A DNA stretch of 27,999 nt from contig CANQSW010000002.1 in the NCBI GenBank assembly GCA_947626615.1, positions 1-27,999 on the forward strand. The letters run 5' to 3'. Source of the stretch: an uncultured Peptococcaceae bacterium (lineage in GTDB: Bacteria > Bacillota > Dehalobacteriia > UBA4068 > UBA4997). Of this stretch, positions 1 through 6,449 are shown one piece after another. The translations under genes were made by a program, and so were the position numbers. The notes under the pieces are model-generated. The model was given only the letters and a program-made list of their open reading frames with translations. It was not told the origin of the DNA and searched no databases. The first letter of the stretch is position 1, and every line of letters starts with the position of its first letter.

Positions 1-40
1 CCCCGCATACTCCGTCCTCTGTTGCCACTCTCGCTTCATA

Positions 41-1117
41 TCAGTTCATCTCAACAGTAACTTCCGGAACGAGCGCCGCCGCGATCTCGTTTAGATAGTC
101 TCGGCCGCTTGCCGCCTGCCAAAACTCCGGCAGCTTGCGGTGCAGCTCCCGCCCGACGCCCAGAAGATCCAGCCCCAGCCGGCGGCTTTCGGAAAGGCCC
201 GCCGCAAATATCTGCCGCAGACGCGCCGCCGCCAGCCGTTCGATCTCCGCCGGGCCGATATCCTGCGGATCGTTCAGCACCGCCGCCCGCAGCGATACCT
301 CCACTTTTAACACCGGTTTTAACGGAGGGTCGGCCGGGGCAAGGCGGTAAAACACGTTGACGTCGTTAATGGCAAGCGAAAGCCCCGCCGGCAGCGCCAG
401 CGTCTCGCCCTCTATATGCTGCGGGTGCCGCAGCAAGCGCCAGCAGAAGGCCGCGTTGCCCTCCGGCAGAAATTGCCAGCCGCCGTCGTCATAGACCGCC
501 AGGCCGGCCAATCTGACGCCGGCGGCCGATTTTTCCGCCAGCGGCAGCACCGGGGCTATGCCCGGCTCGAACAGAGCCTCCAGAAATTCCTGCAGCGTCA
601 CCGCCGCCGCCCCGGGATAACCGCTGCCCAGCGGCTCAAGCGCGTTTTCCAGCAGATATACCGGGCTTACCGCCGCTTCGCCCGCGGCAAACAGCGCCGC
701 CGCCTCGCCCCGGCAGATCACCGGATAGAGCGTAGGGCGAAGCTGCGCCTGCCGCACGGCGTAATCCAGCCAGTTTTCCAGCTCGGCGGCATCTTCCCCG
801 ATGACCAACAACGCGGTATGCGAAAAATTGGGCTGCCTTGCGCCCTCGGCGTAGAGCGCAGCCACCGCCTCGGCTGTGCCTGCCCCCGCGGCGGACAGGG
901 AATAATAGCTCTCGGCATACTGCCGCTCCAGCGCCTTATCACGGTGGAGCAGCCAAACGCCGGCCGCGATCTTCCCGTCGACCGCCTTATCCAGCGTCAG
1001 CGCCGCCGCCAGCTCCACGTCCTTCAGATCGCCGCCCGAGCCTTCGCTCAGCGTATCGCAGCCGACAAGCAGCGTCAATATCAGACATAGAGCGGCTAAA
1101 AGCGAAAATTTTCTCAC
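41..1117 (-). CDS. Ger(x)C family spore germination lipoprotein
   Basis: This is the predicted C subunit of a nutrient germinant receptor, a lipoprotein of the spore inner membrane. I chose the GTG at 1117 because it overlaps the stop of the GerA-type gene (GTGA) and follows GGAGG at about 9 nt; the longer frame reaching 1357 is only an overlap artefact. From this start the product is 358 residues, near the usual family size. It opens with a hydrophobic stretch ending in LLVGC, a lipobox with the Cys near residue 20. The C-terminal half has the family look: a beta-rich central part, then alternating helices around AEIERLAAARLRQIF. It is co-transcribed with the GerA-type gene. No GerB-type permease is visible; one could lie left of the window. 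Product family is fairly certain; the germinant is unknown. Confidence 0.85.
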   Translation of the reverse strand: MRKFSLLAALCLILTLLVGCDTLSEGSGGDLKDVELAAALTLDKAVDGKIAAGVWLLHRDKALERQYAESYYSLSAAGAGTAEAVAALYAEGARQPNFSHTALLVIGEDAAELENWLDYAVRQAQLRPTLYPVICRGEAAALFAAGEAAVSPVYLLENALEPLGSGYPGAAAVTLQEFLEALFEPGIAPVLPLAEKSAAGVRLAGLAVYDDGGWQFLPEGNAAFCWRLLRHPQHIEGETLALPAGLSLAINDVNVFYRLAPADPPLKPVLKVEVSLRAAVLNDPQDIGPAEIERLAAARLRQIFAAGLSESRRLGLDLLGVGRELHRKLPEFWQAASGRDYLNEIAAALVPEVTVEMN

Positions 1118-2616
1118 TTCTTTTGCCCTCCGCCGGCCGGAGGCACCTGCGGGTCTTGCCGCCAGGCGCTGCCGACCGTCAGATTTTCCGGCCGCCGCCC
1201 CAGCAGCCAGAGCGGCGCGCGCACCACCGTATCGCGCAGCTGATAAGGCAGCAGCGGCGCAAACGGAGCCAGATACGCCGCCCCGAAGGAAGAAAGCGAC
1301 GACAAATGCAAAAGCAGCAAAACCGTGCCCAGCGTCAAACCCCAAAAGCCCAGCCACCAGGCCAAAAAGATGAAAATAAAGCGCAGCAGCGTCGCCGCGT
1401 CGGTCAGCGCGTCCACCACGAACATGGCGATGGCCGTGAACGCCACGATGATGACCACCGGAGCGGAGATCAGCCCGGCCGTCACCGCCATATCCCCGAT
1501 GACCAGACCGCCCACGATGCTGATTGCCGCGCCCACAGCCCGCGGCAAACGTATGCCCGCTTCGCGCACGACTTCATACACCAGCGCATAGAATAACACA
1601 GACCAACCCGCCGAAAGCGGCGTATTGCCGGCGGCCTGCCACATATTCAGCATCAGATTCGACGGCACGAGCTCGGTGTGAAAGCTGCAGACCGCGATAT
1701 AAAGCGCCGGGCCGTATACCGCAAAAAGAAACGCGAAAAACCGCAGGCAGCGCACCAGGCTCGCCATAAACGGCCGCGAATAATAATCCTCCGCGCTCTG
1801 GAAGTTTTCCACGAACAGCATCGGCGCGGTCAACACGAAGGGCGTGCCGTCCACCAACACGGCCACGCGCCCCTCCAGCAGCTTGGCCGTCACCTTATCC
1901 GGCTTTTCGCTGTTGGCCAGCGTCGGAAAAGGTGAAAAGGGCGCGTCCTCGATCAGCTGTTCGATGTAACCGCTCTCCAAAATGCTGTCTATCTCGATCG
2001 AATCCAGCCGCCGTCTGGCTTCGGCGACGACCGCCGGATCAGCCAGACCGCGGATATAGGCCAGGCAGGCGTTGGTATTGGTCTCGCTGCCCAGCTGCAG
2101 CGTTTCAAAGCAGAGATCCGGCGTTTTGAGACGCCGCCTGAGCATCGACATATTGGTCTTCAGGTTTTCGACGAACCCCTCGTGCGAGCCGCGCACCACG
2201 ATCTCCGTCTGCGGTTCGGTGATACCGCGCCGCTCGAAGCCCTTGAGGTCGCTGATGATGCCGCAGGGCGAGCCCTCGAACAGCACGCCGCAGTCGCCGG
2301 AGAAAATGCGGTCCATAAAATCCTGCACGTTATCGGCGGACGACCAATCCGCCACGAACAGACATTCTTCGGCAATGCGCTCCGGCGGCAGGCGCAGGGC
2401 CTCCGGCCGCAGCAGCAGCGGCTTGATGATGAACTCCGCCACAGCGTCTTTATCCGTCATGCCGTCAAAGCAGAGCGTGGCGGCGCAAAGCCGCCCCTCC
2501 ACCGCGATCCGCCGCACCACCAGGTCGGCGTACTCGCCTACGTAATCCTGCACCAGCCGGAGATTTTTCGCCAGGTCTATCGTAAAATACAGCTTCGGCT
2601 GTTTATTCTTCGCCAT
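1114..2616 (-). CDS. GerA-type spore germination receptor subunit
   Basis: Predicted A subunit of a germinant receptor in the spore inner membrane. From the ATG at 2616 (MAKNKQPK) the protein has 500 residues, typical for the family. A hydrophilic N-terminal half (to about residue 240) is followed by the membrane domain, with several hydrophobic spans and the family-like stretch REAGIRLPRAVGAA followed by SIVGGLVIGDMAV. An alternative TTG start at 2709 follows AAGGA and would add 31 residues of unfamiliar, Arg-rich sequence; I prefer 2616 although its ribosome site is weak. The gene overlaps the downstream Ger(x)C gene by 4 nt, so the two should be translationally coupled. It diverges from the tRNA genes on the other strand. 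In known spore-formers such genes are expressed in the forespore; no forespore promoter was identified here. Confidence 0.88.
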   Translation of the reverse strand: MAKNKQPKLYFTIDLAKNLRLVQDYVGEYADLVVRRIAVEGRLCAATLCFDGMTDKDAVAEFIIKPLLLRPEALRLPPERIAEECLFVADWSSADNVQDFMDRIFSGDCGVLFEGSPCGIISDLKGFERRGITEPQTEIVVRGSHEGFVENLKTNMSMLRRRLKTPDLCFETLQLGSETNTNACLAYIRGLADPAVVAEARRRLDSIEIDSILESGYIEQLIEDAPFSPFPTLANSEKPDKVTAKLLEGRVAVLVDGTPFVLTAPMLFVENFQSAEDYYSRPFMASLVRCLRFFAFLFAVYGPALYIAVCSFHTELVPSNLMLNMWQAAGNTPLSAGWSVLFYALVYEVVREAGIRLPRAVGAAISIVGGLVIGDMAVTAGLISAPVVIIVAFTAIAMFVVDALTDAATLLRFIFIFLAWWLGFWGLTLGTVLLLLHLSSLSSFGAAYLAPFAPLLPYQLRDTVVRAPLWLLGRRPENLTVGSAWRQDPQVPPAGGGQKK

Positions 2617-2717
2617 ACGCACCGCCCCGGTTTTTTGTTTAGTATGCGGCGGGCGGCGGCAAACTATGCGGCGGGCGGCCGCGTATAAGCCAAAATCGGG
2701 CTCGCGCAAAATTTTCC

Positions 2718-2746
2718 TTGCAATAAAGCCAAAACTATGCTAAAAT
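2718..2746 (+). promoter_or_regulatory. Housekeeping promoter of the tRNA-Cys/tRNA-Leu operon
   Basis: The -35 TTGCAA (2718-2723), a 17-nt spacer and the -10 TAAAAT (2741-2746) end 12 nt before the first base of tRNA-Cys. Spacing and position fit a sigma-A type promoter driving both tRNAs. Confidence 0.65.
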
Positions 2747-2758
2747 ATCCAATGTTAA

Positions 2759-2833
2759 GGCGCCATAGCCAAGAGGTAAGGCAGAGGCCTGCAAAGCCTT
2801 CATTCTCCAGTTCAAATCTGGATGGCGCCTCCA
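2759..2833 (+). tRNA. tRNA-Cys (anticodon GCA)
   Basis: A full cloverleaf can be drawn. The acceptor stem GGCGCCA pairs with TGGCGCC. The anticodon loop CTGCAAA carries GCA. The T arm is CCAGTTCAAATCTGG. A discriminator T and an encoded CCA close the 3' end. It is followed 8 nt later by tRNA-Leu and shares its promoter. Confidence 0.96.
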
Positions 2834-2841
2834 TTTTTTTT

Positions 2842-2928
2842 GCCGGAGTGGCGGAATTGGCAGACGCAACGGACTTAAAATCCGTCGAGGGAAACTTCGT
2901 ACCGGTTCAAGTCCGGTCTTCGGCACCA
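2842..2928 (+). tRNA. tRNA-Leu (anticodon UAA), host site of the ICE
   Basis: The acceptor stem GCCGGAG pairs with CTTCGGC. The anticodon loop CTTAAAA carries TAA. A long variable arm (CGAGGGAAACTTCGT) marks a class II tRNA, the T arm is CCGGTTCAAGTCCGG, and CCA is encoded. The element's integrase gene lies directly downstream and points towards the tRNA, the usual arrangement when a tyrosine integrase uses a tRNA 3' end as attachment site. The tRNA is left intact. Confidence 0.96.
2905..2928 (+). other. Probable attachment site (tRNA-Leu 3' end)
   Basis: The 3' segment of tRNA-Leu, from the T loop to CCA, is the expected core attachment site. Tyrosine integrases encoded next to a tRNA commonly recombine here and duplicate this segment at the far end of the element. 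The second copy would lie beyond 27999, so the exact core cannot be confirmed from this window. Confidence 0.45.
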
Positions 2929-2940
2929 TCATTGCATAGG

Positions 2941-2983
2941 CTCGCAAATCCTTGCTGCATAAGGGTTTGCGGGTTTTTCTTTT
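2941..2983 (+). terminator. Rho-independent terminator after tRNA-Leu
   Basis: A 13-bp stem (CTCGCAAATCCTT with AAGGGTTTGCGGG, including G-U pairs) encloses a 7-nt loop and is followed by TTTTTCTTTT. It starts 13 nt after the tRNA CCA and should end the tRNA transcript before it runs into the convergent integrase gene. Confidence 0.85.
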
Positions 2984-3021
2984 GCTCTTTTTGGCAGTAT
3001 GCTGAACCGATAACTTTAAGC

Positions 3022-3054
3022 GATGTCCCTCCGATGTCCCTCCAATGTCCCTCC
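3022..3054. repeat. Three tandem 11-bp repeats, candidate integrase arm-binding sites
   Basis: GATGTCCCTCC occurs at 3022-3032 and 3033-3043, and AATGTCCCTCC at 3044-3054. They lie between the tRNA-Leu end and the stop of the integrase gene. In Tn916-type systems the integrase N-terminal domain binds short direct repeats (DR2) inside the element near its ends, so position and form suggest the same role here. That is inference; these bases need not match DR2 of Tn916. Confidence 0.55.
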
Positions 3055-3065
3055 AAAAGTTGTGG

Positions 3066-4256
3066 CTAAAACGCCGAGCATACACTTAAGATGGCGTTGG
3101 CCGAAGCAACTTTAGAGCTATAATCAAGATGTGTGTAGATATTGGCGGTGGTCGATATATCGCTGTGTCCTAACCACTCCTGAATATCTTTCAAGCTGAC
3201 GCCGTGCGCATAAAGTAAACTGGCGCAACTATGCCGGAGATCGTGGAAACGAATCCGCCGCAAACCGTGCTTTGCCAAAAACTGCGGGAAGTTTGCGGTT
3301 AAATAAGCTGGTTTAATGCGCTCGCCTATTTTATCAACATAAATATATTCGTCATACTTCGTTACATAGGCATTGCTGCATAGCTTACGGTTTTCTGCCT
3401 GCTCTGCCTTTAGGCGATAAAGCAGCCTTTCAAACGGCTCTACTAATGGCAAAGTGCGGTAGCTGGATTTTGTTTTGGTGCGGTCTTTTTCAATAATTGT
3501 AAATTTGCCGTCCAGCGATACTTCTGTCACTGTATGTGAAATAGTGATGGTTTTTCGTTCAAAATCAATCGCACTCCATTTTAACCCGACTACTTCACTA
3601 CGCCGCAAGCCATAAAATGCTGCCAGCAAAATACCCAATTCCAGAATATTTCCTTTGGCAATCTGAAATAGCTGCTCAAGCTCCGCCTGATTATAGTAGC
3701 CACCCACAAATTTCTCTCGGCGCGGACGCTCGATACGATCAGCGGGATTACTGTCAATCAAGCCTATCTTAAAAGCATACTTCAACGCTTTGTGGATATT
3801 GGCGTGACGGTGAATTACTGTATTGGCCGATACTCCGTTAATATCCATTTCAAAGCTATAATAATCTTGGATATGCTTGGGCGTTAGATCGCGCAACTTC
3901 AAACCGGGGAAACGTTCAGCAAAATATGGATTGATTTTGCCTTGGACAGCGAATGAATAACTGGCGTATGTGCTGGCTTCGACATTTCGCTTAATCATTG
4001 CCAGCCAATCACTCATAAAATCCGTAAACAGTATCTCTTCTTGCGGTGTTGCACGACTACCAGCGGCGGCTTTGCTGCTTATCTCTGCCTCTAACGCCTC
4101 TTTAGCTTCCTGCAACATCATTTCCGCCTTGCGCTTATTGCCCTTAACCGGCAGGCCGGTAGACTTGGATACTGTTTGCCTTTTCTTATTTTCATCTACA
4201 TAACTGAGAATAATATGGAAATAACCTCTTTTATCGCGCAAATGTCCTGCAACCAT
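3066..4256 (-). CDS. int: Tn916-type tyrosine recombinase/integrase
   Basis: This enzyme should integrate and excise the element at the tRNA-Leu 3' end. The ATG at 4256 follows AAGGAGGT at 6 nt, giving 396 residues; the longer frame from 4292 lacks such a site. The N-terminal part (about 1-60, GHLRDKRGYFHIILSY) fits an arm-binding domain. A SAM-like core-binding domain follows (about 80-180), then the catalytic domain. Visible catalytic signatures are Arg in FYGLRRSE, Lys in TKTKSSYR, the HDLRH box, LGH, and the nucleophile Tyr at about 374 in IYTH. Nothing essential appears to be missing. Just upstream are a small xis-like gene and a recognisable promoter at 4310-4337. Confidence 0.95.
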   Translation of the reverse strand: MVAGHLRDKRGYFHIILSYVDENKKRQTVSKSTGLPVKGNKRKAEMMLQEAKEALEAEISSKAAAGSRATPQEEILFTDFMSDWLAMIKRNVEASTYASYSFAVQGKINPYFAERFPGLKLRDLTPKHIQDYYSFEMDINGVSANTVIHRHANIHKALKYAFKIGLIDSNPADRIERPRREKFVGGYYNQAELEQLFQIAKGNILELGILLAAFYGLRRSEVVGLKWSAIDFERKTITISHTVTEVSLDGKFTIIEKDRTKTKSSYRTLPLVEPFERLLYRLKAEQAENRKLCSNAYVTKYDEYIYVDKIGERIKPAYLTANFPQFLAKHGLRRIRFHDLRHSCASLLYAHGVSLKDIQEWLGHSDISTTANIYTHLDYSSKVASANAILSVCSAF

Positions 4257-4309
4257 AATCTGACCTCCTTCATTGTCGCAGTCTGAATTCATTTGCCGTT
4301 GACATCTAT

Positions 4310-4337
4310 ATTATAACGGCGATGAACATTTCAGCAA
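4310..4337 (-). promoter_or_regulatory. Promoter of the integrase gene
   Basis: On the minus strand, TTGCTG (4332-4337), a 16-nt spacer and TATAAT (4310-4315) lie about 55 nt upstream of the int start codon. The perfect -10 box is the strong part; the -35 box is moderate. This gives int a sigma-A type promoter separate from the xis-like gene. Confidence 0.55.
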
Positions 4338-4347
4338 AATGTGCGAA

Positions 4348-4554
4348 TTACTCTACAATACCCATATATTTGAAAATACTGACCTTGGGTATAAAATGGC
4401 GGCGGCCAATCACAAAACTTTGTACCTCTCCGGATTGCAGGATTTTATAAACGGTTTTCAAGCTGATACCACCAAGCATTTCCCGCATCTGGTAAGTATT
4501 AACCACATCGGGATACTCTGCGAATACCAGCGTATATGCTTCTGATAAATTCAT
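4348..4554 (-). CDS. Small helix-turn-helix protein, excisionase-like
   Basis: From the ATG at 4554 (MNLSEAYTLVF), preceded by AGAGAGG at 5 nt, the product has 68 residues. Residues about 20-55 (VVNTYQMREMLGGIS, then LKTVYKIL) form a MerR/Xis-like helix-turn-helix, followed by an IGRRHFIPK wing as in many excisionase-family DNA-binding proteins. It sits directly upstream of int, the usual place for a recombination directionality factor. The predicted role is to bind the element ends and bias the integrase towards excision. A plain regulator is the alternative. A longer frame to 4596 exists but lacks a ribosome site. Confidence 0.7.
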   Translation of the reverse strand: MNLSEAYTLVFAEYPDVVNTYQMREMLGGISLKTVYKILQSGEVQSFVIGRRHFIPKVSIFKYMGIVE

Positions 4555-4608
4555 AACAGCCTCTCTTATTCCACTATCACTAACCATAGCGCTCACACAA
4601 CTATCACA

Positions 4609-4968
4609 CTATCTGTCGGCGTTTAAGCCGACGCTTACCGCTAATGCTTTATCAAACCCAGCCAGCTCTCTGCTATTCAACCGTCCGACATAACCCTCTA
4701 AACGGCCTTTGTCCAGCGTTCTTAACTGTTCCATCAGCACAACGGACGGCATTTGCAAACCCTTCACATACGGTAAAAGATAATGTGTCGGCAATTTTCG
4801 CTTAACGCCCAATTTACTGCTGATCGGCGCAACAATCACCGTGGGACTATACCGATTGCCGATATTGTTCTGCACAATAATAACCGGGCGATAGCCGCGC
4901 TGCTCCGAGCCAATTCCATAGCCCAAATCGGCATAATAAATCTCGCCGCGCCAATATGTTTTTCGCAT
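4609..4968 (-). CDS. MazF/PemK-type endoribonuclease toxin
   Basis: The sequence RGEIYYADLGYG, then GSEQRGYRPVIIVQN and TVIVAPIS, is diagnostic of the MazF/PemK fold, a small ribosome-independent mRNA endoribonuclease. The usual key positions are present: Arg in the EQRGYRP loop and Thr/Ser in the PTVIVAPIS strand. The ATG at 4968 follows GGAGG at 7 nt and gives 119 residues, a normal length. No AbrB- or RHH-type antitoxin is recognisable on either side. Upstream is only a doubtful overlapping frame and a hairpin-rich stretch; downstream is the xis-like gene. It could act in maintenance of the element, with its antitoxin elsewhere or of an unknown kind. Confidence 0.88.
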   Translation of the reverse strand: MRKTYWRGEIYYADLGYGIGSEQRGYRPVIIVQNNIGNRYSPTVIVAPISSKLGVKRKLPTHYLLPYVKGLQMPSVVLMEQLRTLDKGRLEGYVGRLNSRELAGFDKALAVSVGLNADR

Positions 4969-5183
4969 AAGCACACCTCCCTCCTCAAATCTCCGGCAGC
5001 AACAGGCTGCCTATGTATAAAGCAGACGGCGGCGCTGACATCAAGCGGAAAGGCGATATAATCCTCCGTTATCAATGGCTTGTCCGCCGCCTGCTTAAAT
5101 ATATATGAACGCAAACCTATTTGTTCTGAACACCCCGGTTTGCCAAGGGAAATCATTAAGCGGCTGGTAGCTGCCAGCACCAC
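4836..5183 (-). CDS. Doubtful ORF overlapping the mazF start
   Basis: A frame opening with two GTG codons (5183 and 5180) runs 115 codons and shares its second half with mazF in another frame. The first 70 codons (LMISLGKPGCSEQIGLRSY and following, then TEDYIAFPLDVSAAVCFIHR) look more protein-like than chance, with mixed codon use, and AGGGG lies about 10 nt upstream of the first GTG. The rest reads through the mazF coding region and is probably meaningless, so if the gene is real it has an unusual overlapping end. I recognise no domain. It lies where an antitoxin would be expected, but nothing in the sequence shows that function. Confidence 0.25.
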   Translation of the reverse strand: MVLAATSRLMISLGKPGCSEQIGLRSYIFKQAADKPLITEDYIAFPLDVSAAVCFIHRQPVAAGDLRREVCLCEKHIGAARFIMPIWAMELARSSAAIARLLLCRTISAIGIVPR

Positions 5184-5380
5184 GGGAATTTCACCCCTGT
5201 ATGGATCTCATACAGCCGCCCCCATTGCCTGCGACGGCTCACGCCGGAAAACGCTGCACGCTCGGACTGTGGCTGGACGGGAGTATCATTATCTCCACTG
5301 CCGGTTATGGCCGTGCAGGGAGCAGCCCTGCATTTATAGCTTGCTGTTGATCGCTCCATGCCGCATAGCGGCATATCTTG
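5156..5380 (-). ncRNA. Hairpin-rich region upstream of mazF, possible structured RNA
   Basis: Several perfect stems lie in series. GCGGCTG (5160-5166) pairs with CAGCCGC (5213-5219). Inside that span are GCTGG/CCAGC (5163-5178), GGG/CCC (5184-5197) and TGTATG/CATACA (5198-5214), which partly compete for bases. Further along are CGGC/GCCG (5235-5246), TGCAGGG/CCCTGCA (5314-5332) and ATGCCGC/GCGGCAT (5358-5374). The density exceeds that of neighbouring DNA and fits a structured leader or small RNA transcribed towards mazF. I match it to no known class. No convincing gene covers 5190-5515. Confidence 0.35.
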
Positions 5381-5515
5381 GCGCAGCAACTAATCTGGCT
5401 CGCGGCAATGGTAATGTGCCTAATGAATGAGTATTTAGTTTTCAAAGAGCATGGGGAGAAGTACATGAGGGTTTTCCGATCCCCTCTAATTACTACCTCA
5501 CTTAGAAGCGATTTT

Positions 5516-6028
5516 TTAAGCCTGTTTGAGAAAATTTTTCAAAAAATTTTTTGCGGCTTTAATGGAGTAGCAAACTGCCGGTATGCTGCAACCCTCCATA
5601 AGCGCGATTTGCTCGTATGTAAGGCCGTCAAAATAGTACAAACTAAAGCGCCGCCGCTGTGTTTGAGGCAAGCTGCACATTGCTCTGCTCAACTCCTCCA
5701 TAATCATTTTTTGCAATACTAATTCCTCCAAAGATAGCGTTGGTGCTGCCACCCGCGAATATATCTCCTCCTCCGTCAAATCTCCCTGCGCATAATGCCT
5801 GTCCACCTCGTTCATATAAGCAATATCCTCCAACTCACAACGGTTGAGATATTCAAACTGCTGCTCCGTTACTTCCAGATCGTTCCATATTCCTTGACTA
5901 TCAAAGAAACTGACAAAGTAGCGTATCTCTCCGCTATCACCTTGTTTTGTATATATGTTATACGGATTATACTTGGCCTTGCGCCGCTTGGGCCGACGTT
6001 CCGCATTGTTTGGGTTTTGATTAGCCAT
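5516..6028 (-). CDS. Sigma-70 region-4-like regulator of the ICE
   Basis: From the ATG at 6028 (MANQNPNN), preceded by AGGAGGG at 6 nt, the protein has 170 residues. The N-terminal part is basic (RRPKRRKAKYNPYN), followed by a stretch with IRYFVSFFDSQG. The C-terminal 65 residues resemble sigma region 4: LPQTQRRRFSLYYFDGLTYE, then QIALMEGCSIPAVCYSIKAA as the helix-turn-helix. Region 2 is absent, so it is not a full sigma factor. Tn916-like elements carry similar proteins that control transfer and recombination genes. It lies upstream of mazF, xis and int on the same strand, and about 300 nt downstream of an ECF-type promoter motif at 6331-6362. Confidence 0.82.
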   Translation of the reverse strand: MANQNPNNAERRPKRRKAKYNPYNIYTKQGDSGEIRYFVSFFDSQGIWNDLEVTEQQFEYLNRCELEDIAYMNEVDRHYAQGDLTEEEIYSRVAAPTLSLEELVLQKMIMEELSRAMCSLPQTQRRRFSLYYFDGLTYEQIALMEGCSIPAVCYSIKAAKNFLKNFLKQA

Positions 6029-6330
6029 TTTATACCCTCCTGATTGTTGAAATTTTTGTACCAAAAATCTCAACAAACGGAGGTGCGCGGCACCTTGAGC
6101 TGTAGTCTGAACTTGCAATAAAATGGCGGGGGCAAATCAAAAAAGCACCCTCTTTAGTCTGTTTTTTCAAAGAGAGTTGGGAAGATTGCCATACTTTCAA
6201 AATTCCAAGAAAAAACAGCCGCTAAGGCGCAAAAAAAACACCGCCAAGAGAAGTTAAATGCTAACTGCCTTAACGATGTTAAATAATGCTTTTTCTATGC
6301 GAAAACATATAGCGATAGCAGACTTCCATT
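6029..6330 (-). other. Long leader/intergenic region without a gene
   Basis: About 300 nt separate the ECF-type motif from the sigma-like regulator. I see no plausible gene. The segment holds an inverted repeat, CTGTTTTTTC (6159-6168) with GAAAAAACAG (6209-6218), and A/T-rich stretches. If the motif at 6331-6362 is active, this is a long 5' untranslated leader. Confidence 0.4.
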
Positions 6331-6362
6331 TATACATTCCCGCAAAAGTCGATTTGGTTACA
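6331..6362 (-). promoter_or_regulatory. ECF-type promoter motif, copy 1
   Basis: On the minus strand TGTAACCAAA (from 6362) is followed after 4 nt by CTT, after 5 nt by GGAAT and after 1 nt by TATA (6331-6334). It has the same spacing as three other copies and an A-rich tract upstream of the -35. It differs slightly from the rest (GGAATGTATA). The next gene downstream is the sigma-like regulator at 5516-6028. Confidence 0.6.
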
Positions 6363-6390
6363 TTTTTTTGCAATTTTTTACTAATATAAA

Positions 6391-6425
6391 ACAGCACCGC
6401 TGGAATTATATTCCAGTGGTGCTGT
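6391..6425 (-). terminator. Terminator of the stalk-domain protein operon
   Basis: A 15-bp stem with one G-U pair (6391-6405 with 6411-6425) encloses TTATA. On the minus strand it is followed by TTTATATTAG. It begins 24 nt after the stop of the gene at 6450 and ends just before the ECF-type motif copy 1. Confidence 0.75.
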
Positions 6426-6449
6426 CAATAACAGACGCAAGAATTTAAA

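Noticed and set aside
41..2700. Several long plus-strand frames opposite gerA and gerC, such as 416-1090 and 838-1596
   Set aside because: They are antisense shadows in GC-rich coding DNA; their proteins are Arg/Pro/Gln-rich with no domain, and the minus-strand genes are clear.
3022..3054. CRISPR-like array
   Set aside because: The repeats are 11 bp with no spacers; they fit protein-binding direct repeats.
5156..5220. Resemblance of GGGTGAAATTCCC to part of a cobalamin riboswitch
   Set aside because: The B12 box and the remaining conserved core are not present, and the downstream gene is not cobalamin-related.
5156..5389. Minus-strand frame of 77 codons ending in FPWCWQLPAA
   Set aside because: No good start or ribosome site, no recognised domain, and it covers the hairpin array; I treat the region as possible RNA.
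6029..6330. Plus-strand frames in the leader upstream of the sigma-like regulator
   Set aside because: No ribosome site and low-complexity translations; the stretch behaves as an intergenic leader.
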